From positions 1,488,001-1,552,000 of the forward strand of contig VJWM01000044.1 of the NCBI GenBank assembly GCA_010909165.1: a stretch of 64,000 nucleotides of DNA, read 5' to 3'. The translations under genes were made by a program, and so were the position numbers. Positions 1 through 10,420 of this stretch are shown here, in pieces (the first letter of the stretch is position 1; every line of letters starts with the position of its first letter). The notes under the pieces were generated by a model, which was not told where the DNA came from, did not search any database, and worked only from the letters and a program-made list of their open reading frames with translations. Source of the DNA: Anthoceros angustus (lineage: Eukaryota > Streptophyta > Anthocerotopsida > Anthocerotales > Anthocerotaceae).

Positions 1-440
1 GATTATCGGTCATTTTCGTGTGGGGTCTCATTGTCTCATAATTGAGGCTAATAAATGGCTACACCCCCCAAGGCCACCTAAAAAGACCAAAATATGCACG
101 TTATGCAATAGGGAAGTTGAGACTGATGAACACTTTTTTTCTTCTAGCCCATCTACGAAAATATCAAGAATGATTTTACTAACTTAGTCACAGCAGCTTG
201 GTCTTTTCTCTAAAGTTTCTTTTCTTTTTCTGACCCTATGCTTATAGGTGTTTGCCTGAAACAAATGTGGCATTCAGAACACAATACATCTAACTTTTTA
301 ACTTAACGGATATTTGATATACTTCATACCACTAGTATTTAGGTTAAGTTCAAAATAGCAATTAAACTTCAATTCTTTTATGTATTTCTGTCATATCAGC
401 TCCATGACGAAAATTCCGTCCTTAATGGACTTCAATATAC
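1..440 (+). mobile_element. LINE 3' end fragment, plus strand
   Basis: The plus strand opens inside the C-terminal part of a LINE reverse-transcriptase ORF. Translation gives a cysteine motif (CTLCNREVETDEHF) almost identical to that of the minus-strand LINE at 926-1690. About 250 bases of 3' UTR follow, ending in a (TTC)n tail near 440-455. The 5' part lies outside the window. The same sequence occurs in inverse orientation at about 670-1130, so the two LINE ends form an imperfect inverted repeat. Confidence 0.8.
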
Positions 441-455
441 TTCTTCTTCTTCTAC

Positions 456-664
456 ATGTCGGAGAAGCGGTTGGTCCGATGTAGATCTAAGTGGCCATTG
501 GAATGTACGTCACGACGAGCGGACTGGCCTTGAGGCTCGAAATGGTGGAGAAACATGATGGGTAGTAGCATGACTGAGACGTCCCCGGGCGAGGCTCAAG
601 CAAGGCGGAAGTAGTCTGAAGAGCCGCCCCGGTAGCATGACATATGTGCAGTCCGCGGGCGGGA
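456..664. other. Spacer between tail-to-tail LINE ends
   Basis: About 210 bases separate the two (TTC)n/(GAA)n tails. I see no ORF, RNA gene or known repeat here. It would be the original genomic DNA or filler between two oppositely oriented LINE insertions. Confidence 0.45.
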
Positions 665-925
665 GCGAAGAAGAAGAAGAAGAAGAAATATATTAAAGTC
701 CACTAAGAACAGAATTTCCGTCATGGGACTGAAAAAACAGATATACAAAAAAGTATTGAAGTTTAACTGCTATTCAGAATTTCCTAAGTACTAGTGGTGT
801 GAAGTAAATCACATATCTAGTAGGTTGAAAGATTGGGTATATTCTGCCCTATAAGCCCACATTTGTTTCAAGCAAACACTTGTAAGAACAGGGACAGAAA
901 AAGAGAAGAAACTTCGGAGCGAAAA

Positions 926-1690
926 TCAAGCTACTATGAATAAGTTGACAAAAGCATTCTTGATATCCTCATAGATGGGGCATACAAAAACAAAGTGCTC
1001 CTCTGTCTCAACTTCCCTGTTGCATAACCTACATATTTTGGTCTTCTTACGTGGCTTGGGATGCAACCATCTATCAGTCTCAATCCTGAGAAGGTGAGAC
1101 CCCACACGAAAATGACATATAATAATCCTAAGGTTGAAAGACACATGGTTGCATTGATAGAGTGGAAGCAAGGGTCTCCCAGACTTGGAGAGGATACGGA
1201 AAAATTGTTTGTAAGTCTGGAGTTTAGTGGGTAAGGATCCAAAGACAAGGTACCAGGTGTAGGAGAGATAGGTGGATTGCAATTCATTGCAAATGGACCT
1301 ATTGGAAGGAGAAGGCGAAAATTGGAAGAGGGGGTGGGCTAGAAGACTTTCCGGATAGAAGCCAAGCTTCTGTAGCCAAGTAGAAGACTGAGCATACCAG
1401 CAAGTCTTGCTACCTATAGAAGCTAACTTCCGAGAGGATTGGAAGGCAAGGAAGAGGTACGGGGGAGTGGAGGTGGGGTGATTGGACTGAGCTTCCTCTA
1501 AAGAATAGAGACGGTACATGAAACTAGTTAGACGAAACAGACCCTCAAGCTCAAGCGGGAAAGTGGCTAACTTTGCAGAAAAGATGGCTAGGGGGATAGA
1601 CTTCTTACAGACGATATGTGGCCAAAGATGATGCCACACCCTTGACAATGCAAGCGGTAGCAGAGAACTTCCTCTGAAATCTCGGGCCAT
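926..1690 (-). pseudogene. LINE ORF2 C-terminal region with Cys motif
   Basis: This 254-codon open stretch carries, near its C terminus, a CRLCNREVETEEHFVFVCP motif of the kind that ends many plant LINE ORF2 proteins (zf-RVT type). It overlaps the upstream reverse-transcriptase frame by about 85 bases in another frame, so a frameshift separates the two halves of one former ORF2. Confidence 0.7.
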
Positions 1691-2672
1691 AGAGAGTTAC
1701 ACCCATGTAGACATAAGACGGAACAATATCCACTGGATGGCTCTTATAGAAGAACTGCAAGTTGTGGTTAGGCAGGTCCTTCCTGTTGAAGAACATGACC
1801 TTGGTCTTCTTCAAGTTCACCTCTAAGTCCTTAGCCTCGCAAAAGTTGGACAAGACATCCAGTTGTCGTTGAAGGTCCTTGGGAGAATGAGACAAAAGTA
1901 CAAAGTCATCTGCATACAGTAGTATAGTGATATATACTAGGGAAAGAAGGCAACCAGGATCACCAGATTCCGCTAGCCAAGATTCCAGCTCATCAATATA
2001 CAGGCCAAATAAGTTAGGAGAAGATGGATCCCCCTGTCGCACTCCCATATTGCAAAGCAAATCCAAGAGGTCAAAAGCAGCATGGGGAGTGCGTATCTTG
2101 GCTTTCACCTTATTACAGAGAACGGAGATGGCATGGAAAAGATGGGCAGGCATCCCCAACCTATGAAACTGGGTAAAGAGCTTCTCGCGAGAGATAGAGT
2201 CAAAAGCCCGCTTGAAGTCAACAAAACATGCATAAATGTGTCTGTTCTTCCTTCGCCTGCTCTTGGCCTCCTCAATAATAGCAATGATACTAAAAAGATT
2301 ATCCTGAGTATTCGGCTCCGGACGAAACCTAGCCTGGCCCCTTGCCCTTATGCAAGCAGTCTCGGCCCGAGTAGTGGTTAGTATCTCCAAACAGGAATTA
2401 AAGAGTTTTGCAAAGATGGACTCAACCATGATATACCGATAGTCAGACGTGAGTTGCGAATCACCAATCTTGAAGATGGAATGGATGTTATTCGTACACC
2501 ATTCCTCAGCGAAGCCATGGACCAAGGCTTCGTTGAACAATGCAGCTAAAGGAGTAGCAATAACTGTAGGAGTTGCATAAAAGAAGAGTTCCCCCGGGAT
2601 ATCTGCAGGGTCAGAGGCTCTACCAGACCTGAGTTTGTTGATGGCGGAGGTGACGAGCTCAGGGGTGAACAT
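1605..2672 (-). pseudogene. LINE reverse transcriptase domain
   Basis: This is a 355-codon open stretch with the LINE-type reverse-transcriptase blocks. ACFVDFKRAFDSI (block A) lies about 150 residues in, GVRQGDPSSPNLF (block B) about 210, and LLYADDFVLL (catalytic block C) about 250. The family copies its own RNA at a nicked target site. The frame shifts before the C-terminal Cys region and the endonuclease lies in separate frames upstream, so it is a remnant. Confidence 0.85.
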
Positions 2673-3077
2673 CTTGATCCCGGGATCCTATGACCCTCAT
2701 GAGAGGAGAAGGAATAGATTCCTCGAAAAAAAGAGTTTGCACAAAGTTGATAAGCTCAGGAGACGCCTGCAAGAGGATGGTGCTGTGAGGATCTCCAAAA
2801 TGCAGCACCACCAGGAGATTCCCTAAGAAGCCACATCAGGCGTTCATGCTGGAAAGAAAAGAAGGCGTCCGGACTTCTTGGCAGCAATAAGGGCTTTGTA
2901 AGGATTGACGACTTCCTTGAATAGCGGGATGAGACTTGGGTGGGACATTGAGAGCACGGAGATACTGATAAGTGAGAAATCGAAGGTGTTTACATTCATC
3001 ATCAAACCAGGGATAGCGAGGAGCAGTATTAGAGAACTGCTTGTTTCACTAAGACTCGTCTTAGAGGATGACTAGTT

Positions 3078-3983
3078 TTAGGAGGGAAGATAGTATGTGC
3101 AGAAGATAGCATAGAAGCAGTTGGTTTGTTGGTTAAACTGGAGACCAAGGGGAATAGTAGGTAAGGACCTTTTGAGGAGGAGTATTGGGAGCATGAAGAT
3201 GGTTGAGGGAAACAGGTTAGGAGGGGTATTAGAGCACACATGCCAGGAAAGGAAAGCATGGTCAGACTCAAGAGGCTTGTAGTCAGAAACTTGAAATCGA
3301 TGGGTGGAGGAAAGAAAGGAAACCTCTCTAAAGACATGATCAAGAACAGTAAGAAGTTGACTTGAAGCACCATAGCATGTGATCCGCTCGCTCCCAGGCC
3401 ATTGAGGCAGTTCATTGTAGATAAACAAGCCATGGGACTCCACCAAGTTTAGAAGAGCCTTTCTGAAAGTATTGACTTGGTGCAGATCATCAGACCTTTT
3501 GTGGAGACCATGGTCAGCAAGGTCTAGTGGAAATAATTTTCGGTTGTCTATCGGTGCATATATTGAGGATTGCTCAGAGGAAGTCCAAGCATTGAAGTCC
3601 CTGACCAATAAGATATCTTCAAAAGGTGCATAGTAAATGATATCGTCTAAGAGGTCTTCATATGTCCTTAGCGGGTGATCTGTCGCACGAGGAGATCCCT
3701 AGGGTGGAAAATAGTAGTATGCTATGAACAAGTTGCGGTTAGATGGAAGCATTGTTGTCACAATCCTGATCCGTAAAACCCGCACCAGCGAGTCCTCCTT
3801 CGCCACAGAGATGAATTGTGAGAGGGAAGAATGGAAGATGCATACCACCCCACTCGCAACCTTGGATGTGTTAGAGGAAACATAATTCCTAAAAAGAGAA
3901 AAGGAATGGAAATTTGGGAAAGACGGAAGTTGCCTGGCCTGATGTTCATGCGTCTCTGTGAGAAAATTCAAGTCGTGGCCCAC
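3078..3983 (-). pseudogene. LINE endonuclease (EEP/APE-type) remnant
   Basis: Two frames together cover an exonuclease-endonuclease-phosphatase domain. The N-terminal part (3,983-3,699) includes an LNFLTETHEH segment, where the family has a catalytic acidic Thr-Glu-Thr/His motif. The C-terminal part (3,608-3,078) has a VRDFNAW segment in place of the usual GDFN and ends with an SDH segment (LESDHAFLSWHV). The frame change between the parts and the lack of a continuous link to the reverse transcriptase show decay. Confidence 0.65.
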
Positions 3984-4570
3984 GAGAAGATGGAGGATAC
4001 CACCTGGCTGTGTCCGGAGTGATCCATTGCAATTCTAGGTAGCCATCTTCAAGATGCACTTGGAGTGGGCCTTGCGGGCCACGGATCCCTATGGGACAGG
4101 GGACTTGTCCGGATCCGGATCCGGGTCTCGCCAAGCCTACTTGATAATCAACCGATCTCCTTGGAAATAGGCAATCTTCTCAGCTGCCCGGGCTGCCCTC
4201 ATCTGCGGCATCTGCGTCTGCTTCATCTTGACCTGCAGCTTGGTAAGATCATCTCCAATGAGAATGTTGAGGCCCTTCGGCTTAGTGCGTGCCCGCAATA
4301 CCTGTAGCTTGTCCTGAAGAGAGTGGAAATGGATAAGGAAAAATACAGGGTGACGAGGGTCCTTCCTAACTAACCATGCATTCTAGAAAGAGAATCCCGT
4401 CACTTGGAGATGAGGGAGCGCTTCATACGTTCTTGCGATTCAAGAACTGTGGCATTCACTGTATGGTCAGCTGATGAGGTCGAGCCTGGCAAGGTCTGGA
4501 AGCTTTAAGCATTGGGAAGGGGCCAAATCGGGGGTTGAACCAAGGCCTTGCTCACTTTCTTTACCTCCAT

Positions 4571-5540
4571 CTACACAAACTGCTTGGTCGATGAAATCTG
4601 GTCCGTTACTTGGAGGGAAGAAATGGACAGCTTAGCAGACATAGCTTGCAATTCGCCTAACACAAAATCCTTTACTAAGGAACACTTAGCATCAATACAA
4701 GCGAAAGTGATGTTCATGATTTCCTCGTGGAGTTGTGGCACATCCTTGTTCAGCAAATGAGCCGTTGCGAAATCCTGCTTCAAAGAGGCCATTTGCTGCT
4801 GTTGATGTTTCAAAATGTCAGACCTGAATTGAGCCACAGTTGTTTTGGGCCAGCAAGTAGCCAACTACTTGTTGAGGGCAGCAATTTGGAGTCCATGCTA
4901 GACTAAATTTGCTCGCATCAGTGGAATCTCCAGAGCCAGTTTCTTTTGGAGTGCAGCAATCTCCAATTGTTGAGATTCAACTTTTGCCTCAAGATGTTCC
5001 TTCGATGCTCGAAATTCCGACTTCACTTCCTGCAGCTGAGCTTGGGAAGCCACAAAATCTAACCTTAACTTTTTTATGTCCATTTGGAGAGACTTGAAAA
5101 ACCTCTCGATCTCGTTGGTGCACCTTCCATCCTTGGACGAAGGAGCCTATGATTCTGAGTATTCCTTAGTGTTTGCCATTGGTTCAGAATCCATCGTAAC
5201 AAGTATGTAGGTTCTGTCACCTGAATTCACACCTGCAAAAATCCAGAATTCTCTCACTCTCAAGATTGTCCGGCAGCCTTCACGAAATGAAATAGGGCCA
5301 GATGCAGGTGCTGCCTCCACGACAACAAGAAGAGAGGCCGTTGGATAGCCCGACAGTCCGCGCATATGTGCCCCATCTTGACGATCGCCCCCTTCCACTA
5401 GTACAGCATTTTGATGCAGAATACGCCGAGAACTGGCACAACCAGCATCGGCTACACACAATGCGGAGATCAACCAACTTCCGTCAACCTCTGTACAATC
5501 CGGAATCCACGCACCAGAGCCTAGCAGCTTGAATCGCCCA
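4571..5540 (-). pseudogene. LINE ORF1/gag-like remnant: zinc knuckle and coiled coil
   Basis: On the minus strand, near 5,400-5,340, one frame gives a KMGHICADCR segment matching the second half of a CCHC zinc knuckle. Downstream, 5,083-4,571 is rich in Leu, Gln, Glu and Lys with heptad-like spacing (for example QAQLQEVKSEF), as in a coiled coil. Zinc-knuckle and coiled-coil regions are usual in plant LINE ORF1, which binds RNA. Several stops interrupt it. The assignment rests on order and composition and is only moderately firm. Confidence 0.45.
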
Positions 5541-5924
5541 AGAGGCCAGCCACAAGCCAGGTCAAGTAGCCGCGCGGGTGAGAAAGTGCAAAGAGGACAG
5601 AAATGGAGGTGATGCTGCCTAATTCGGCTTGCAAATCCGAGATTGAAGTCCCTGCACGCACAGAAACCTACATCCAGGAAAACTAGGCCATTTGCGTGAA
5701 ATCCCTCCTCCCCATGACCACCATCCTCCACCGGAGGCCTAATGATGCATGCGTGGGCTCCGCTGTACGGAGAGGCCATCATGGCCCCGTCACCATGATG
5801 TCCTTCCTCGTCATGGCCACCGGCGCCGTTCCACTGCTCTGGTAGAGTGTCCACCGCTCTGCTCACCGCATCGCTCACCGCACCCAACCGTCGGAAGACT
5901 CTTTTGGCAAAAAAAAGGGAATGA

Positions 5925-6095
5925 AGAAGAAGAAGACGAAGTTTATTTAAGTCCACTAAGGACGGATTTCCGTCATGGGACTTGGTACTTAACAACTTGT
6001 ACCATGGTGTGCCTAAGCTACTTGCACCAAGGGCATCCACTCCCTTCAAGCACCCCATCTAAGTACCGATCTAAGCGCAGGATGCTTAATCATGA
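5925..6095 (-). repeat. LINE 3' tail fragment plus shared repeat body
   Basis: The minus strand reads a LINE 3' UTR ending in (CTT)n at about 5,925-5,940, closely matching the tails at about 400-455 and 665-720. A second, more distant plus-strand copy of the adjoining part is at 46,690-46,815. The adjacent 6,030-6,092 segment (core GGGCATCCACTCC...) recurs at 16,033-16,098 directly downstream of a tRNA-like sequence. This marks a junction of two dispersed repeats just upstream of the tRNA gene. Confidence 0.6.
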
Positions 6096-6282
6096 CATTC
6101 TTATAAATGTGTTACGACGTTCTTATAAATGTGTGTTTATTTGGACTAAGCCATTTGAAGGGGACAGTCTTAGTTGATGAAGGGGACACAGTCTCTTGAT
6201 AATTCGTGGCATCCTGGTGCCTTGGCCAGCTCCGTGGCGTGATTTTTACCATTATAGTAATAAAGCAGAGGATGTGTATGTG

Positions 6283-6354
6283 GGATCCGTGGCGCAATGG
6301 TAGCGCGTCTGACTCCAGATCAGAAGGTTGCGTGTTCGATTCACGTCGGGTTCA
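6283..6354 (+). tRNA. tRNA-Trp (anticodon CCA)
   Basis: A 72-nt cloverleaf. The acceptor stem GGATCCG pairs with CGGGTTC (one G-U and one U-G), with discriminator A. The anticodon stem TCTGA/TCAGA encloses the loop CTCCAGA, so the anticodon is CCA. The A box (TGGCGCAATGG) and B box (GTTCGATTC) are intact. There is no intron. A TATA-like stretch (TATAGTAATAA) lies about 30 bases upstream and a TTTT run about 20 bases downstream, as expected for pol III transcription. The sequence is, from memory, essentially the standard plant nuclear tRNA-Trp. Confidence 0.97.
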
Positions 6355-6433
6355 ATGCTTACCTGGCATTTAATTTTGCGACACGGAAAAAGTATTTATT
6401 AGACAATGCGTGACAGGAATTATAATCAATCAA

Positions 6434-6547
6434 TTGGCGGCAGGCAACTACTCATGTTGGATGGGTTTGTGCTGGCGGCAGGCAACTACTCATGCTGGAC
6501 GGGTTTGTGCTGGCGGCAGGCAACTACTCATGCTGGATGGGTTTGTG
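6434..6547 (+). repeat. Minisatellite, three 38-bp units
   Basis: There are three head-to-tail copies (6,434-6,471, 6,472-6,509, 6,510-6,547) of a 38-bp unit containing GGCAGGCAACTACTCATGCT. They differ at only a few positions. The array lies between the tRNA-Trp gene and the sHSP promoter. No coding role is apparent. Confidence 0.9.
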
Positions 6548-6755
6548 TGCTTGGGCTGGTGCTTGGAGACGGCAAGAAGTGCAACAAGGAGATAAAGCAT
6601 AGGAGACTAACTCAACCCTAGGATCTCAATATGTCAAATAAAATCCGATTTTCACAAAGTCGAAAAGCCGAAAATGCTCGTTTAAAATCGGCCGCAGCAG
6701 TGAGGAAAGGCATATGTCGGTAGATACACCTAATCGCCGAGAGAGGTACACCAAA

Positions 6756-6857
6756 TTCTGGAGCATTCGAGCCATGTTCAGGCCTGTCGCTCGAAGCTTC
6801 AGGAGATGGCAAGGAAGCTCGTAGGCCTTTCTGGACACTCTCCGCTGGAATATAAAT
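6756..6857 (+). promoter_or_regulatory. Heat-shock elements and TATA box of the sHSP gene
   Basis: Alternating inverted nGAAn modules occur upstream of the sHSP. The strongest is at 6,756-6,771 (TTCTGGAGCATTCGAG: TTC-nn-GAG-nn-TTC-nn-G). A perfect GAAGCTTC pair is at 6,793-6,800, and a TTCTGGA partial is near 6,830. A TATA box (TATAAAT) is at 6,851-6,857. This spacing predicts transcription starting near 6,880 and a 5' UTR of about 110 nt with no upstream ATG. It fits heat-shock-factor control. Confidence 0.75.
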
Positions 6858-6993
6858 CTTTGCTCGGCACGCCATTCTTGCACGCTTCTCTCTGCGATCA
6901 CGAGCATTGGCAGTCTTGCGCAGCGCGAGCTTCGTGTGGCCACATTTCAAGCTAGTCGCCTTACCCGCGCGTCTCCATCCACATTCTTCAGCG

Positions 6994-7666
6994 ATGGCGC
7001 TAACACCCTTTGGCCGGAGGTCTTCTGTATGGAGCCCCCTCTCCTTCCCCAGCTTCTGGGATCCCGTGGACACTATTCTCGATCGTCCTTGGGCCGCCTC
7101 TGCTTCCACATTCCCTGAGGATGTGCACGCCATTGCCAGCACCAAGGTGGACTGGGTTGAAACCCCCGAAGCACATGTCTTCAAAGCCGATCTTCCCGGT
7201 ACGCTCTTTCCTCCTTACATCGGTCTCTTGAAACTTCTCTTGTCATGCGGGGATAAGGATTATGACCAGGTAGCTTGCTTCTTGTATGCCAGATCGCATT
7301 TTGCCGGATCACACCCGGGAGTCCTCTTTGCGGGCCCCGCGTGACCCAGTTCTCTTGATCGAGTCCTGACGACTGTTTGTTCACTGAACAGGTTTGAAGA
7401 AGGAAGAGATCAAAGTGCAATTGGAAGATGGCCGCACACTGACTATCACTGGTGAGCGCACCAAAGAAGAAACGAAGCAGCAGGACCAGTGGCACCACGT
7501 TGAGCGGTCCTCTGGAAAGTTTCTGCGGCGATTTCGGCTGCCGGAAAACGCTAATGTGGACGACATCCGCGCCGGAGTACAGCATGGTGTTCTCACGGTG
7601 ACTGTTCCCAAAGTGAAGCCGACTGAAGAGTCCGCTACACGAAATATTGAGGTCCAAACTTCATAG
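6994..7666 (+). CDS. Class I small heat-shock protein (HSP20), two exons
   Basis: Exon 1 is 6,994-7,198, the intron 7,199-7,391 (193 nt, GT-AG) and exon 2 7,392-7,666, giving 159 aa. The start is the first ATG after the TATA box. The N-terminal arm ([16 protein letters not shown]) is of the cytosolic class I type. The alpha-crystallin domain runs from about residue 50, with the conserved [16 protein letters not shown] segment, which the intron splits at the Gly codon. It ends with the GVLTVTVPK motif that docks the partner strand. Such proteins form oligomers that hold unfolding proteins for refolding by HSP70/HSP100. There is no organelle signal, and the tail (IEVQTS) lacks a targeting motif. 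Angiosperm class I sHSP genes are, from memory, usually intronless, so the intron is notable. Heat-shock elements lie upstream and an AATAAA signal downstream (7,877-7,882). Confidence 0.93.
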
Positions 7667-7882
7667 ACTGTATTGCTAGTCGTGCATTGCTGACCTTGTT
7701 ATGATGAAGTCACTTCTCATGAGATCAGTGGAGCACCAGGGCACCTCTTGTGCTTTACATAACGTCAACAATACACGAAGAGGAAGAAAGAAGAAAACTT
7801 TCTTAGTTCACTACGTGCTATTGTACTCATATTTCAGGTGTGGCTTTTGCTCGCCTGTTTTCCTTTGATACAGTGAAATAAA
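7667..7882 (+). other. sHSP 3' UTR with AATAAA signal
   Basis: The stretch after the stop is AT-rich and ends in AATAAA at 7,877-7,882, about 210 nt downstream. This gives a plausible 3' UTR and polyadenylation signal for the sHSP. Confidence 0.55.
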
Positions 7883-8429
7883 AGCACCTACATTCCATTT
7901 TGCAAAACTCTCTGATGTCCTATTGGTTTCATAGCTATAGTGATGAACTTGATGTCGAAATTACTTCTGGCCCCCAGTCTCGCACCTTGCAGTGCACTTT
8001 GGGAACACTGGCTCTGTAGTCACCGTATCTGTGTACCAACAGAAACACTACGTTCTGAACATAAACAATTAATTATCTGTGCAGATGCAGTTGCGGTAGG
8101 TACTAACCTCAAGGCAGTAATACTGTCCAGCATATAGTTTTGCGTGGAACCATGTGCTGGATGCATCAAATAGCCATCTACCGCTAAACGCTGGGGGAGG
8201 AATGAGAAGAGTTAGCATGGAATCGCTCGCACCAGTGTCTGAGGACAACAATCACCCACTGGTCTCACATGTTGCGTGCTGCCACCATCTCTCAAAAACT
8301 CATTAGCTTTTCGCATGAACTTACAGCCCCGTCCCCCCGGGGCTCACACCAAAACCTCTTCTTAGGTTTCATGGCAGCTTCGCTAGTCCACCAGGCTTCC
8401 TCATCCTTGTTCATCAATCTGTACTTGTT
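7883..8429. other. Unassigned stretch downstream of sHSP
   Basis: Only short ORFs (up to 65 codons) are present and none is recognisable. A minus-strand segment at about 8,240-8,430 reads like a broken coding region (a tryptophan-containing, charged helix-like stretch). I cannot assign it with confidence. Confidence 0.3.
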
Positions 8430-8604
8430 TTTCCTTCAATACGCCCCTTACAGATGAACGAGCATCTTGCCATCTGCTGGCTATGAACTCCCATCGTTCT
8501 GACCCCTGCAAGCTTTGAAGTGCCCTGACACTTCTCGTTGACAAGGGCTCTCTTAGCGGGCTTTCTCTGAGGATTTCCGGCAGGCATTGGAGTACTGACC
8601 CCGC
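8430..8604 (-). pseudogene. GT92 exon fragment next to Copia LTR
   Basis: On the minus strand this shares a recognisable stretch with the GT92 fragment at 16,660-16,753, including a peptide with ALVNEK followed by a Ser-Lys/Leu segment (RVLVNEK in the other copy). It stops exactly at the Copia LTR at 8,605. The other GT92 remnant facing the same Copia (14,878-15,486) is exon 1-like. The simplest reading is one GT92 copy split by the Copia. The match is short and decayed. Confidence 0.45.
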
Positions 8605-8800
8605 TGTGAAGAGCTGATGCGTTCAGGATCTTACATTAGATTACATAAGAGTACAGAGAATGTTCAGAATGTAGGCTTGGCCATTGCCCAAGCGGTGTTG
8701 TGCGTAACCGTTTTGAATGGTGACCATTCAAGGTGGCGCTTGAGCTGTAATGACTTAAATAATGAAGCGTGCCCTAAGGGCTAATGCTATCATTTTAACA
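8605..8800 (-). repeat. Copia A 3' LTR (196 bp)
   Basis: On the plus strand it runs TGTGAAGAGC...CATTTTAACA, so TG...CA termini are present on both strands. It is bordered at 8,801 by the polypurine tract. Compared with the 14,219-14,412 copy it has a T/G change and two extra C residues. Confidence 0.92.
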
Positions 8801-8997
8801 CTCCCACTTAGCATGTAGTCCTTAGGCTATATATATATATGTGTGCAAACTTTGCTAAGCTTTGTGTGTAACTTCTGAGACTCTTCTTAGTCCCATATTC
8901 TTCACGTGTTCTTGATGCTTGATCGAGCTAAGTGCTTTCGTAAACACGTCGCCGTCATCTGTACATCGGGCAATAAACAACTATAAACTTGCCTTCA

Positions 8998-9509
8998 TCA
9001 ACTACTTGCCTTATGAAGTGAAATTGCACCTCTATGTGCTTCGTCCCGCGTGGAACTTTGGATTATACGTGAGTGCAATAGCACTCTGGTTATCGCAATA
9101 GAGAGGCCTGGGATCCTTTGCATTTCGCCTAACTCCGAAAGTTGTAGAAGTTGCCAAAGTCCATCTTTACAAGCATGTGTTAAAGAGCAATACTCACCTC
9201 TGAGTGAAATGACCACTGCCTCTTGCTGCTCCAGCTTGTTCTTTGTGCCTCCGAGTAGGTATACATAGTCGCTTGTGCTCTTCCTATCGTCGGCGTTCGG
9301 CCCGGTCGGTCGCTAAAACCTTCTAGTTGTAAAGGCTCTCCTTGTTTGATATGTGATTGGTAGAGCAGCCCTAGGTCCGGGGTTGCTCTTAAGTATCTGA
9401 GTATCCTCTTAACCGCCTTCCAATGAGCTTGAGTAGGGGCTGATAGGAATTGTGACAAGGCTCCCATTGAATAGGATAGATCTGGTCTGGTGCAAACCAT
9501 AAGATACAT
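8998..9509 (-). pseudogene. Copia A RNase H region
   Basis: Two frames together give CTRPDLSYSMGALSQF, HWKAVKRILRYLRATPDLGL and EYCSLTHACKDGLWQLLQL. This is the conserved C-terminal part of Copia pol, including most of the RNase H fold. The usual DADWAG and STEAEY motifs are altered (for example FSDRPGR), and a frameshift lies between the two parts. Confidence 0.75.
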
Positions 9510-10420
9510 GAGACTACCTACGGCTGAAGAGTAAGGAGGAGGAGTAGCATCAGAGGTGTTATCCTGTTGGTCCGGTTCCTTGCTAAGCTTTGATTCATTT
9601 CCATGGGCGTAGAGATGGGTTTAGCGTCTAACATCTTAAACTTGGTTAGAATCTCTTGAATGTATTTGGATTGATGGATGAGGATGCTCTCGCATTTCTA
9701 TCCTTAGAACCTCGAATGCCTAAAACAGAAGAAAGTTCTCTACAAGTGGTCATGGAAAAACGCTTTGCAAGCATGGATCTAGTCTCCTCTAGGATGGCCT
9801 TAGAATTTGACATGAGAACTATGTCGTCTACATAGACTCCTAAAACAATGAATTCATTACCTAGTCTCTTGATATAAATGTTGCTATCGAGTTTAGCTTA
9901 GTGAACCCTAGCTCCTTAAGGTTAACATCTAACTTGACGTACCATTTCATGGCGCTTTGCTTAAGTCCATATAAGGACTTTAATAATAAGCAGGCGTTGT
10001 ATTTTCTCCTATCCTTCACATGTATCCTTAGGAATCTCCATATAAATAATGTGATCAAGGTCTCCATATAGAAAGCCGTCTTAATATCAAGTTGCATTAG
10101 TTCATAGTCATGGTGAGATGCTAAGCTAAGAGGATCCTAAGTGAAGTTATTTTGAGTACGGGACTAAAGGTTTCGTCGTAGTCAAAACCATATTTTTGTG
10201 AATATTCCTTAGCTATAAGTCTCGCCTTATACCTTTCTATACTACAAGATTTAATTTGATCTTAAATGTCCACTTAGAGCCTACTAGTTTTCTATCCTTA
10301 GGTAGGGAAGTTAGAGTCCAAGTCTTGTTAGCTTCTAGGGATTCTAGTTCTGACCTGATTGCTTGCTTCCAGTGTTCTTTTTGTGGGCAGGTGATGGCCT
10401 CCAGCTGGTGACAAATCTAT
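9510..10420 (-). pseudogene. Copia A reverse transcriptase remnant
   Basis: The recognisable parts are MQLDIKTAF and KSLYGLKQSAMKWYVKLD at 10,097-9,861, both standard Copia RT blocks. The surrounding sequence continues RT-like peptides in all three frames, with many stops. The catalytic YVDD region (about 9,830-9,800) is present only in a broken frame. Confidence 0.7.

Larger units (their letters stand above)
665..5900 (-). mobile_element. Degenerate non-LTR retrotransposon (LINE), minus strand
   Basis: Read on the minus strand, the pieces occur in LINE order. First comes a gag-like ORF1 region with a zinc knuckle (near 5,300-5,480) and a coiled-coil stretch (5,083-4,571). An AP-type endonuclease follows (3,983-3,078), then reverse transcriptase (2,672-1,605), a C-terminal Cys motif (1,690-926), a 3' UTR and a (TTC)n tail near 665-690. 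Every ORF is broken by stops or frameshifts, so the element is dead. No LTRs, primer-binding site or polypurine tract are visible, which fits a non-LTR element. The 5' limit is approximate. Confidence 0.8.
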
